NCBI GenBank assembly: GCA_903837815.1
Contig: CAILWD010000368.1
Location: forward strand, 1-12,367
Length of the DNA stretch: 12,367 nucleotides
DNA from: an uncultured Chloroflexota bacterium
GTDB lineage: Bacteria; Chloroflexota; Anaerolineae; Anaerolineales; Villigracilaceae
Direction: 5' to 3'
A program made the translations under genes and the position numbers. This document shows, in pieces, positions 6,705 to 12,367 of this stretch. The notes under the pieces were generated by a model, which was not told the DNA's origin, searched no databases, and saw only the letters and a program-made list of their open reading frames with translations. Each line of letters begins with the position of its first letter. Position 1 is the stretch's first letter.

Positions 6705-7718
6705 TCAATCACCTCCTTTTTGAGACGTGGATTGTCTTACAACCAACTCAGCAGATAATTTCATATCGCAGGTGGCGGTTGACTTCTTTTGAATGATATC
6801 CAGCAGCATACGGGTGGCTTCAAGCCCAATGCGGGGGATGTCCTGCCGCATGGTGGTGAGGGGCGGGTCGAAGTACGAGGACAGCGGCATATCGTCCACC
6901 CCGATGACCGCCAGTTGGGTTGGGACTTTGATTCCCGCCTCGCGCGCGGCGCTCATCACGCCCATCGCCATGCGGTCGTTTTGGGCGAAGACTGCCGTAG
7001 GCACGCGTCCCTGCTCGATGAAGGATAGCAACGCGTCACGCCCGGAGGTGGCAGACCAATCCCCTTCGATGACCATCGACTTATCGAAGGAAAGCCCCGC
7101 TTCGGTCAGGGCGCGGTGGTAGCCTTCGGCGCGGTCCTGCGAACAATCCTCTTCCATCGGACCTGTCACGAGGGCAATGCTGGTATGTCCCAAACTGAGC
7201 AGGTGGCGGGTGGCTTCGTAGGCGACTTTTTCATCGTCGAGCGAAACCGAGCAGATGTCTTTTTCGTGGGCGCTGACGCCGACAAAAACAAGGGGGAAAT
7301 TTTTGGGGACAAACTCGAAGCGCTGGTCGGCATAGGGGTTGATGACGATCAAGCCGTCCACGCGGCGGTGTCCGACGAGTTCGTCCACCAGTTCGCGGAA
7401 GGCTTCGGGGTCGGCGGCGGAAGAGGACAGCATGAAATACTTGTGCTGTCGCGCTTCCACTTCGGCGCCTTCGATGACGCTGGCGAAGGTATAGTCTGTC
7501 AGGTTGGGGGAAATGCAAGCCAGGGTGTGGGTCTGTCCGCGAGCCATCGAGCGGGCGATGGCATTGGGGCGGTAGCCCATTTCTTCGATTGCCGCTTCTA
7601 CGAGGGCGCGGGTTTCGGGCAGGACATCGTCGCTGCCGTTGATGACACGGGAGACGGTCTGGTGAGAAACGCCAGCCTTTTGGGCTACATCGCGCAGGGT
7701 AGGGCGGGATTTTGACAT
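6705..7718 (-). CDS. LacI-family transcriptional regulator
   Basis: A 337-residue repressor with an N-terminal helix-turn-helix (about 7-26, TLRDVAQKAGVSHQTVSRVI) and hinge helix (about 51-59, PNAIARSMA), followed by a two-lobed periplasmic-binding-protein-like effector domain. Helix residues H19, Q20 and R24 correspond to Tyr17, Gln18 and Arg22 of E. coli LacI. At the position of LacI Leu56, the residue that inserts into the central CpG step, there is Met58. ATG at 7718 has GAGGAG 9 nt upstream. It heads the transport unit and its own promoter is covered by a long palindrome, so it probably represses itself together with the sugar importer until a sugar or sugar derivative binds. Confidence 0.96.
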   Translation of the reverse strand: MSKSRPTLRDVAQKAGVSHQTVSRVINGSDDVLPETRALVEAAIEEMGYRPNAIARSMARGQTHTLACISPNLTDYTFASVIEGAEVEARQHKYFMLSSSAADPEAFRELVDELVGHRRVDGLIVINPYADQRFEFVPKNFPLVFVGVSAHEKDICSVSLDDEKVAYEATRHLLSLGHTSIALVTGPMEEDCSQDRAEGYHRALTEAGLSFDKSMVIEGDWSATSGRDALLSFIEQGRVPTAVFAQNDRMAMGVMSAAREAGIKVPTQLAVIGVDDMPLSSYFDPPLTTMRQDIPRIGLEATRMLLDIIQKKSTATCDMKLSAELVVRQSTSQKGGD

Positions 7719-7730
7719 GCTTATCGTCTC

Positions 7731-7764
7731 CTCATGTTACCGTTCACATGAACGGTAACATGAG
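7731..7764. promoter_or_regulatory. Operator palindrome for the LacI-family regulator
   Basis: Two 14-nt arms, CTCATGTTACCGTT (7731-7744) and AACGGTAACATGAG (7751-7764), are exact reverse complements around CACATG. The left part alone, ATGTTACCGTTCACAT, is a 16-nt imperfect palindrome centred on CG (12 of 16 symmetric), the usual shape of a LacI-family operator. The site overlaps the last two bases of the -10 box and reaches into the lacI ribosome-binding site, so binding would block initiation. Confidence 0.85.
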
Positions 7765-7791
7765 TCTACAAGATTGATTGAGTTCTGTCAA
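7763..7791 (-). promoter_or_regulatory. Sigma-70-type promoter of the lacI-transporter unit
   Basis: On the minus strand a consensus -35 TTGACA (7791-7786) is separated by exactly 17 nt from TAGACT (7768-7763). Transcription would start near 7756, within the operator palindrome, 40 nt or so before the lacI ATG. This is the only clear promoter seen for the downstream unit. Confidence 0.82.
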
Positions 7792-7817
7792 GAGGAAAAT
7801 TTAGCGCGGAAAGATAA

Positions 7818-7848
7818 ATAAAAAATGCCTCCAGATATTGGAGGCATT
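7818..7848 (-). terminator. Intrinsic terminator of the upstream catabolic unit
   Basis: AATGCCTCCA (7824-7833) and TGGAGGCATT (7839-7848) form a 10-bp stem with loop GATAT. On the minus strand the stem runs into TTTTTTATTTAT, a good T-tract. It lies 227 nt after the aldolase stop and 27 nt before the lacI -35 box, and separates the two transcription units. Confidence 0.9.
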
Positions 7849-7974
7849 CCATGTGTCGGTTGATTTTGTCCCTATTTGGTAGGTACAACTTCACGTCTAC
7901 GGAATTTATACCCGTATACCAGATATGTACTGCATGGTTGCTGTTCTGTTGACAATTTGACTGAAATTAGCGCG

Positions 7975-8010
7975 ATTTCAAATCCCGTTGGGATCGCAGA
8001 GAGTAACAAC
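7975..8010. repeat. Solitary CRISPR-repeat-like 36-mer
   Basis: On the minus strand this starts GTTGTTACTCTCTGC and ends GATTTGAAAT, with the internal hairpin ATCCC-AAC-GGGAT. Length 36, a GTT start, a 5-bp hairpin with 3-nt loop and a TTTGAAA(T) end are the layout of many type I and III CRISPR repeats. Only one copy is present, there are no cas genes, and no second copy appears at a spacing of one repeat plus spacer on either side. It may be a relic or a chance resemblance. Confidence 0.4.
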
Positions 8011-8039
8011 TTGAACAAGTAAAACAAAGAAACCGAATG

Positions 8040-8056
8040 AAGCCGTTGGCTTTTTT
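8040..8056 (+). terminator. Short plus-strand hairpin with T-run (weak, orphan)
   Basis: AAGCC-GTT-GGCTT followed by a run of six T (8051-8056) has terminator form on the plus strand, but the stem is only 5 bp and no plus-strand gene precedes it. A TTGACA at 7949-7954 lacks a good -10 partner. It is listed as a possible 3' end of a short transcript only. Confidence 0.3.
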
Positions 8057-8074
8057 GTATGACGGTGAAATGTC

Positions 8075-8851
8075 TCACCCGTTTGGATACTGCTCGCGGA
8101 ACTGTTTGACTTTCTGTGTCGCCAGCGAAGCCAGCGCGCCGCCGTCCGCCATGAGCATCAACATTTGGTAGCCGCGCTCGAAGAGTTTTTGCGCCTGCTC
8201 CCAGGTTCCGGTGGTTGTTGCCAGCACTTTGCCCGCGGCGCGGACTTTCTTCTCGACGGTTTGAATCGCGGCTTGAACCTCTGCCTGTGACGGGTCGCCG
8301 AAATAGCCCATCGAAGACGCCAAATCCATCGGACCGATAAAGATTCCGTCCAAGCCCTTGACTTGCAAAATCTCATCGAGGTTTTCGATGGCTTCGGGCG
8401 TTTCCACGGCGGTCATGATGTAGATTTGATCGTTTGCCCTTTGCAGGTAGTTGCCGGTATTCTGCCCATATCCTACCGCGCGCGGACTGGCGGCAACTCC
8501 CCGAATCCCTTCCAGCGGATACTTGCATGCCTTCACTGCCTGCTCGGCTTCCTCGCGGGTGTTGACGTAGGGGATCAACACACCCTGCGTACCCGCGTCC
8601 AGAATGCGTTTGATGGCAACGAAGTCATTCCAGGGCGCGCGCACCAGCGGAACGCACTGAGTCCCTTTCATGGCTTGAATCTGGCTGATGAGGTTGAGGA
8701 TGTCGCCGGGCGCGTGTTCGTGATCGAGCATAAGCCAGTCGAAGCCTGCCGAACTCATGATCTCGGCTGTGAACGGGCTTGCCAGTTGTGCCCATGCGCC
8801 GATGGTCTTCTTGCCTTCTTTTAATTTTGTCTTCAAAATGTTTTCGAACAT
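8075..8851 (-). CDS. HpcH/HpaI-family class II (metal-dependent) aldolase
   Basis: A 258-residue cytoplasmic TIM-barrel enzyme of the family that cleaves 2-keto-3-deoxy acids to pyruvate plus an aldehyde. Conserved elements are LDHEHAP (His46), VRAPWND (Arg71), AVETPEA (Glu150) and GPMDLA (Asp176), matching catalytic His45 and Arg70 and metal ligands Glu149 and Asp175 of E. coli HpaI. ATG at 8851 is chosen because AAGGAG (8859-8864) lies 7 nt upstream; the longer frame to 8956 runs into the preceding gene. It follows the URO-D-like gene by 14 nt and is the last gene before the terminator. In this context a sugar-derived keto-deoxy acid is the likely substrate, but it could equally belong to the YfaU/GarL branches, which sequence alone does not settle. 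Confidence 0.93.
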   Translation of the reverse strand: MFENILKTKLKEGKKTIGAWAQLASPFTAEIMSSAGFDWLMLDHEHAPGDILNLISQIQAMKGTQCVPLVRAPWNDFVAIKRILDAGTQGVLIPYVNTREEAEQAVKACKYPLEGIRGVAASPRAVGYGQNTGNYLQRANDQIYIMTAVETPEAIENLDEILQVKGLDGIFIGPMDLASSMGYFGDPSQAEVQAAIQTVEKKVRAAGKVLATTTGTWEQAQKLFERGYQMLMLMADGGALASLATQKVKQFREQYPNG

Positions 8852-8858
8852 TTTCCTT

Positions 8859-8864
8859 CTCCTT
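8859..8864 (-). promoter_or_regulatory. Ribosome-binding site deciding the aldolase start
   Basis: The minus strand reads AAGGAG followed 7 nt later by ATG at 8851. The site lies immediately before the stop-proximal end of the URO-D-like gene (stop TAA at 8868-8866), supporting translation by ribosomes arriving from that gene. Confidence 0.78.
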
Positions 8865-8865
8865 T

Positions 8866-10005
8866 TTATCCCAGAGGATATTTTCCAAACTTCCTTGCCG
8901 CATCGAACATGGCGAGCGAATTCTCGACGGGAATATCCACGTTGATATTGTGACACGGGGCGATGATGTAGCCGCCGCCTGTTCCCAAATCGCGAATGCG
9001 GCGCTGAACCTCAGTGTAGACTTCATCCACCGTTGCGGTTCTCAGCACCTTCTGGATGTCAATCCCGCCGTGAAAGCAGACTTGACCTCCGAACTTTTCC
9101 TTGAGCGCGCGGGTGTCGTCGAAGTCTTTGACCACGGTTTGAATCGGGTTGAGGATGTCCACCCCGATTTCGATCAGGTCGGGGATGATTTTCATGATTG
9201 CCCCGTCGCAGTGCATCAACACCTTGACGTTTGCCGTTGACTTGATGGTGTCAATCAACGACTTAAGGCACGGCTTGATGAACTCGCGGAACATCTTGGG
9301 TGAGACCATCAGCGAGTTTTGCGTACCCTGGTCGTCGGTGATTGTCACGACCTGCACGTAAGGTCCAACGACCTTCATGTACTCGCGGTACATGTCGTTG
9401 ATGGCAGTGGACATCCTGTCGAGAAAGGCGTGGGTGATGTCAGGGTTGATTGCAAAGTCAATGAATAGTTTGTCGTAGCCGCGTAGTTGGGCTGCAGTCT
9501 GCAAAATGCCCGCTTTAATGCCGTCCGCGCCGACGACGTAATCGGTTTGTTCGAACCAGGCTCGGGCTTGTTCCGCGAGACCCGTAAACATCTCAGGCGT
9601 AGGCTTGGGCCAGTCGAAGTTATCAATATCCGCCTGGGTCAATTTTTCCTGATTGAAGGGGGAGGAGTGAATGGCGTAATACTGCCCGACATCCGTCCAC
9701 TTGTGCGGGGTGTGCCACATGTCAATGTAGCCAGGTTCGCCTTCGATTTCCACATCGCGCACGCCGATCCAGTTTGGCACGACCCAGCGGAAATCAATGC
9801 CCAATTTCTCGCAGACCTCTTCGTCCAGAAGCACGTTTTGTGCCATGCGGTCGAGAATGCGTGACTTGGATTCAATCCCCAGCGCGGTTTTGATTTTCTT
9901 GTAGGCGTTGACGTGGAAGGAACCGATGTGTTTTCCATAATCCACCAAAACACGCTCAGGTTCTTGATGATTCATTGTGGCGGCGAATGCAGTTCTTCTG
10001 TCCAT
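8866..10005 (-). CDS. Uroporphyrinogen decarboxylase (URO-D) superfamily protein
   Basis: A 379-residue cytoplasmic TIM-barrel protein of the URO-D/MtaA superfamily, which includes haem-pathway decarboxylase and corrinoid-dependent methyltransferases. Recognisable segments are MNHQEPERV near the start, the VLMHCDGAI strand (262-270), CFHGGIDIQ (310-318) and GGGYIIAPCHNI (343-354). In MtaA/CmuA-type methyltransferases the zinc motif is H-x-C-G; here the order is H265-C266-D267-G268, closer to the HSDG form of non-corrinoid relatives. No corrinoid protein gene is nearby and no haem genes accompany it. It sits 9 nt after the isomerase-like gene and 14 nt before the aldolase, so a role in sugar breakdown is more plausible than haem synthesis. 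Activity unknown. Confidence 0.88.
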   Translation of the reverse strand: MDRRTAFAATMNHQEPERVLVDYGKHIGSFHVNAYKKIKTALGIESKSRILDRMAQNVLLDEEVCEKLGIDFRWVVPNWIGVRDVEIEGEPGYIDMWHTPHKWTDVGQYYAIHSSPFNQEKLTQADIDNFDWPKPTPEMFTGLAEQARAWFEQTDYVVGADGIKAGILQTAAQLRGYDKLFIDFAINPDITHAFLDRMSTAINDMYREYMKVVGPYVQVVTITDDQGTQNSLMVSPKMFREFIKPCLKSLIDTIKSTANVKVLMHCDGAIMKIIPDLIEIGVDILNPIQTVVKDFDDTRALKEKFGGQVCFHGGIDIQKVLRTATVDEVYTEVQRRIRDLGTGGGYIIAPCHNINVDIPVENSLAMFDAARKFGKYPLG

Positions 10006-10014
10006 GACAACTTC

Positions 10015-11436
10015 CTAACTTCCCAAGACGATGGGCTTGACGTTCAGTAATTTGCAGGCGTGAACCAATTCGTCCACGTAAACGCCCGCCACGCCCGAGA
10101 TGTGATTCGCGCCGAACTCGTCGATCAATTCGTCGAAGTTCAGTTTCGCGTGGACGAACATCGTCGGCAGTTGGTGACTGCCCCGCGATTTGACGAAAGT
10201 TTCGTAGGCTTCCGGCGACGGCTCGATGGCTTCGCCCTTGAAGATGATCATCACATATTCGCCGTTACGGCGCGAGAGACGGGCAAGGGTCACGGGTCCC
10301 GGTGCGGCTTTGAAATAAACCGTCGCGCCGCCTGCGGGTCGGAACGATGGACGGAGTTGAATCTTCGAGAGGTTTTCTTCGGGCCTGGCTGATCTGCCCG
10401 CATACCAACTGCACATCGCGCCGCAGTTGGGGACATAAATCGTCAGGTTATCTTCGTCGAGGTAGCTCAAATCACCGAAGAGGGTGGGTTGTCCGCCGGA
10501 GACCAGGCTCATGATTTGCATGGTCAACGCGCCGTCGCCGTCGGCTTCGCAGGACATTGGAACAGGCTTCTGTTCGCCGTCCGCATCGTAGGCGCCGGGC
10601 AGGAACGCCGCCGAAAGGCACTGCGGGACGTAATGATTGGTCATGTCGGGCATACACTTGATTGCCACGAAATCGAGCCGCCGTTCCTGAATCAGTTGTC
10701 GGGTGGCGAGATAACACTGGGACTGGAAACTCAACTTGTCGGGAGTCAGTTTCGCGCCGTCGTAATCCACCGACCCCATATTCTTTTCCATCCACGCGAC
10801 CATCTTAGCGGCGCGTTCCTCTTCGACCAATCCCGCGCGGCGGACGATTTCCAACTGGTCGATGTGTTCCACATCCACGCCGAATTGTTTGCGCCATTGC
10901 ATGGGGTCGAAGGAGCCAGTGTCGATTCCGAGGGAGCGTCCACCGAACATGCCGAAGACCTGTCCGCGCAGTTGTTTGACCGCAGCTGCCGCCCGCAAGA
11001 AGGGAAGGACTTTATCACCGAGTTTGGGCGTGTCGAAACTTTCGCGTGCGCGAAGGTGCGGATAGCCAATTTGATCCAAAGCGCCCGCCGCACCCAACAA
11101 ACCAACGGTGCCGTGCGTGCCGGGCTCGCGGTTGGAGACGAGGACGGTGGGCAGGTTCATGCGCTGGACTCCGCGCACGACGAGGTTGGGCGCAGTCCAG
11201 CAGGGGAGATGGACGACAAACGTGGTCACACCCTGCGCTTTGAGTTGATCCACCTGCGCGTCGATTTGTTCCTGCGTGCGGGCGACTTCCTCGTGGCAAT
11301 GAAGTTCAACGGGCAGACCTTTGAAATATTCGATGGCTCGCTTGTGGCGGGGTTCGGTCAGTCCGCGAAAGAGGTTCTTCCATTCATGTTCGCGGGCGTC
11401 GCCAAAAGTCATCAATGCAACCTTGGGATGGTTCAT
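10015..11436 (-). CDS. L-fucose/L-arabinose isomerase-family protein
   Basis: A 473-residue cytoplasmic protein with the three-domain layout of the FucI/AraA fold. Candidate metal ligands can be placed in the order expected for FucI: Glu297 in MSCEADGDGALT, Asp322 in LFGDLSYLDEDN and His445 in ANHISGVAG. In the family they coordinate Mn2+ during aldose-ketose isomerisation. The protein is shorter than E. coli FucI (about 590 residues) and has cysteines (LPCWTAPN, PNCGAMCSWY) in the substrate region, so it may be a divergent isomerase with another sugar. ATG at 11436 is preferred over TTG at 11448 because GGAG (11443-11446) lies 6 nt before the ATG. It forms a tight cluster with URO-D-like and aldolase genes. 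Confidence 0.82.
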   Translation of the reverse strand: MNHPKVALMTFGDAREHEWKNLFRGLTEPRHKRAIEYFKGLPVELHCHEEVARTQEQIDAQVDQLKAQGVTTFVVHLPCWTAPNLVVRGVQRMNLPTVLVSNREPGTHGTVGLLGAAGALDQIGYPHLRARESFDTPKLGDKVLPFLRAAAAVKQLRGQVFGMFGGRSLGIDTGSFDPMQWRKQFGVDVEHIDQLEIVRRAGLVEEERAAKMVAWMEKNMGSVDYDGAKLTPDKLSFQSQCYLATRQLIQERRLDFVAIKCMPDMTNHYVPQCLSAAFLPGAYDADGEQKPVPMSCEADGDGALTMQIMSLVSGGQPTLFGDLSYLDEDNLTIYVPNCGAMCSWYAGRSARPEENLSKIQLRPSFRPAGGATVYFKAAPGPVTLARLSRRNGEYVMIIFKGEAIEPSPEAYETFVKSRGSHQLPTMFVHAKLNFDELIDEFGANHISGVAGVYVDELVHACKLLNVKPIVLGS

Positions 11437-11471
11437 CTGGTTCTCCAATCATTAGTCGCTGTGCGTGACAT

Positions 11472-11493
11472 GTCCTTCGACTGCGCTCAGGAC
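11472..11493. repeat. Short REP-like palindrome
   Basis: GTCCTTCGACT and GCTCAGGAC joined by GC. It has the same ends as the element at 5062-5110 but lacks the inner palindrome. It occupies the 71-nt gap between the thioesterase and isomerase-like genes. No T-tract follows on the minus strand, so it is not a terminator. Confidence 0.7.
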
Positions 11494-11507
11494 GAAATTC
11501 GCTAAAT

Positions 11508-11945
11508 TTATTTATTTCGAAATACTTGCAATGCTTTCAAAAACTCATTGGGGAGCGGGGCGGCGCGTCCCGACTGGTAATCGAAGGCGACGATACCGGT
11601 CTCGACGAGGGCAACCAGTTTTTCGTCGCAGCGCAGGCGGTGAAACAGCCGAAACGACTTTTGGCTCATCTCGTCGATCTGGCAATCGACCGTGATTTGT
11701 TCGTGGGCAAAGGCTTCGGCTTTGAAGTTCACCGCCAGGTCGGCAATAATCAAGCCGACCTTTTGTTCGCCGCCGACGATGGTATTGAAATTCAATGCCT
11801 TCATGAAATGCGCGCGGGCTTCATGCACCAATCCCAGCAAAGCCTCGTTCCCCAAATGCCCGGCGTAGTTGATGTCGGTGGCGCGGACGGTGAGGGTGTG
11901 GCTGAATTCGTACTTTTGCTGTTCGGCAAGAGTCACGCGCGGCAT
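11508..11945 (-). CDS. Acyl-CoA thioesterase-like hot-dog protein (4HBT family)
   Basis: A 145-residue single hot-dog domain. The segment RATDINYAGHLGNEALLGLVHEAR (about 21-44) matches the 4HBT pattern, with Asp24, His30, Asn33 and Glu42 around the probable active site. The family hydrolyses acyl-CoA or acyl-carrier thioesters in the cytoplasm; substrates vary widely. The start lies 3 nt after the SDR stop and its AGGA ribosome-binding site is inside the SDR coding end, so translation is coupled. A thioesterase is unexpected in a sugar catabolic unit: it may act on an acyl-CoA formed downstream, or may simply be co-transcribed. Confidence 0.88.
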   Translation of the reverse strand: MPRVTLAEQQKYEFSHTLTVRATDINYAGHLGNEALLGLVHEARAHFMKALNFNTIVGGEQKVGLIIADLAVNFKAEAFAHEQITVDCQIDEMSQKSFRLFHRLRCDEKLVALVETGIVAFDYQSGRAAPLPNEFLKALQVFRNK

Positions 11946-11948
11946 GGG

Positions 11949-12367
11949 TTATTTTTCCTGTGAACGCGGGAAACCCTGGATCATTCGACCACCATCGGGG
12001 TAAATACACTGTCCGGTGATAAAACTGGAATCATCGCAAGCCAGAAAAACAGCCACGGTGGCAACTTCGCGGCACTCGGCAATCCTTCCCATTGGCAGCC
12101 GTTCCATCAGCACCGCTTCCTTCTCCGGACTACTCACCACTCGCTTCATCAAATCGGTGAGAATGGGGCCGGGACCAATGGCATTGACTCGGATTCCATA
12201 CCTCGAAAGCGCCAGCGCCAGGGATTTTGTGAGCTGGTTGGCGCCACCTTTAGCAGCACAATACGGAACCTGGTCTGCCAGGGCAAGGACAGCCATGACC
12301 GAGGTCATGTTGATTATCACGCCGGGAATCTTTTGTTCGACCATCACCCGGGCGGCAGCCTGGCTCA
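11949..12367 (-). CDS. Short-chain dehydrogenase/reductase (SDR), C-terminal part (5' end outside the window)
   Basis: The frame is open from the right edge to TAA at 11951-11949, giving 138 residues. It starts with SQAAARVMVEQKIPGVIINM and carries the catalytic serine in NMTSVMA, the Tyr-x-x-x-Lys pair in PYCAAKGG, the NAIGPGPILTDL segment typical of classical SDRs (about 250 residues), and a C-terminal FITGQCIYPDGG. The nucleotide-binding TGxxxGxG motif would be outside the window. It would oxidise or reduce a sugar, sugar acid or polyol with NAD(P)H. It is the first visible member of the catabolic unit, whose promoter must lie further to the right. Confidence 0.92.
   Translation of the reverse strand, partial: SQAAARVMVEQKIPGVIINMTSVMAVLALADQVPYCAAKGGANQLTKSLALALSRYGIRVNAIGPGPILTDLMKRVVSSPEKEAVLMERLPMGRIAECREVATVAVFLACDDSSFITGQCIYPDGGRMIQGFPRSQEK

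Noticed and set aside
7902..7937. Possible second, degenerate CRISPR repeat one 73-nt unit away (shared CCCGT)
   Set aside because: Alignment with the 7975-8010 sequence gives about 10 matches in 36, close to chance. The position on the other side (8048-8083) does not match either.
7872..8078. 68-codon minus-strand frame whose GTG overlaps the aldolase stop (GTGA)
   Set aside because: The overlap looks like coupling, but there is no ribosome-binding site, the frame translates across the CRISPR-like repeat, and the product resembles no protein I know. More likely 3' UTR.
10489..11505. Plus-strand open frame of 338 codons opposite the isomerase-like gene
   Set aside because: Antisense shadow ending in the REP-like element, with no family resemblance.

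Overview
The window is a carbohydrate uptake and catabolism region in which every supported gene lies on the minus strand. The CUT1-type sugar transporter without its own ATPase, the TAC-type lipoprotein signal, the intergenic palindromes and the medium-high GC suggest a member of Chloroflexota, probably Anaerolineae. This is inference; no 16S or marker gene is present.

Two transcription units can be read in minus-strand order. The upstream unit (12367 to 8075) contains the C-terminal part of an SDR oxidoreductase, a small hot-dog (4HBT) thioesterase, an L-fucose isomerase-like protein, a uroporphyrinogen-decarboxylase-family protein and an HpcH/HpaI-type class II aldolase. Genes are 3 to about 71 nt apart. 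A good intrinsic terminator at 7818-7848 ends the unit, after a 225-nt stretch that holds a solitary CRISPR-repeat-like sequence. The downstream unit (7718 to 1 and beyond) starts with a LacI-family regulator. Its promoter (TTGACA, 17 nt, TAGACT) is overlapped by a palindrome with 14-bp perfect arms, so autoregulation is very likely. After it come a sugar-binding lipoprotein, a strong hairpin terminator, two permeases (MalF-like, then MalG-like), a GT-B-like glycosyltransferase-fold protein and the first 93 codons of a GH31-like glycoside hydrolase that runs off the left edge.

The downstream unit would import a sugar or oligosaccharide and hydrolyse it. The upstream unit looks like a catabolic set (oxidoreductase, isomerase-like, URO-D-like, aldolase) acting on the imported sugar, but the substrate and the roles of the URO-D-like and GT-like proteins are not evident from sequence. 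Both permeases are oversized: the MalF-like one has about 215 extra N-terminal membrane residues, and the MalG-like one has an extracytoplasmic loop of about 155 residues.

The intergenic spaces are rich in palindromes: a perfect 17-bp inverted repeat, a cluster of four hairpins, a 67-nt MITE-like inverted repeat, and two members of one REP-like family, one of which carries a second palindrome in its middle.
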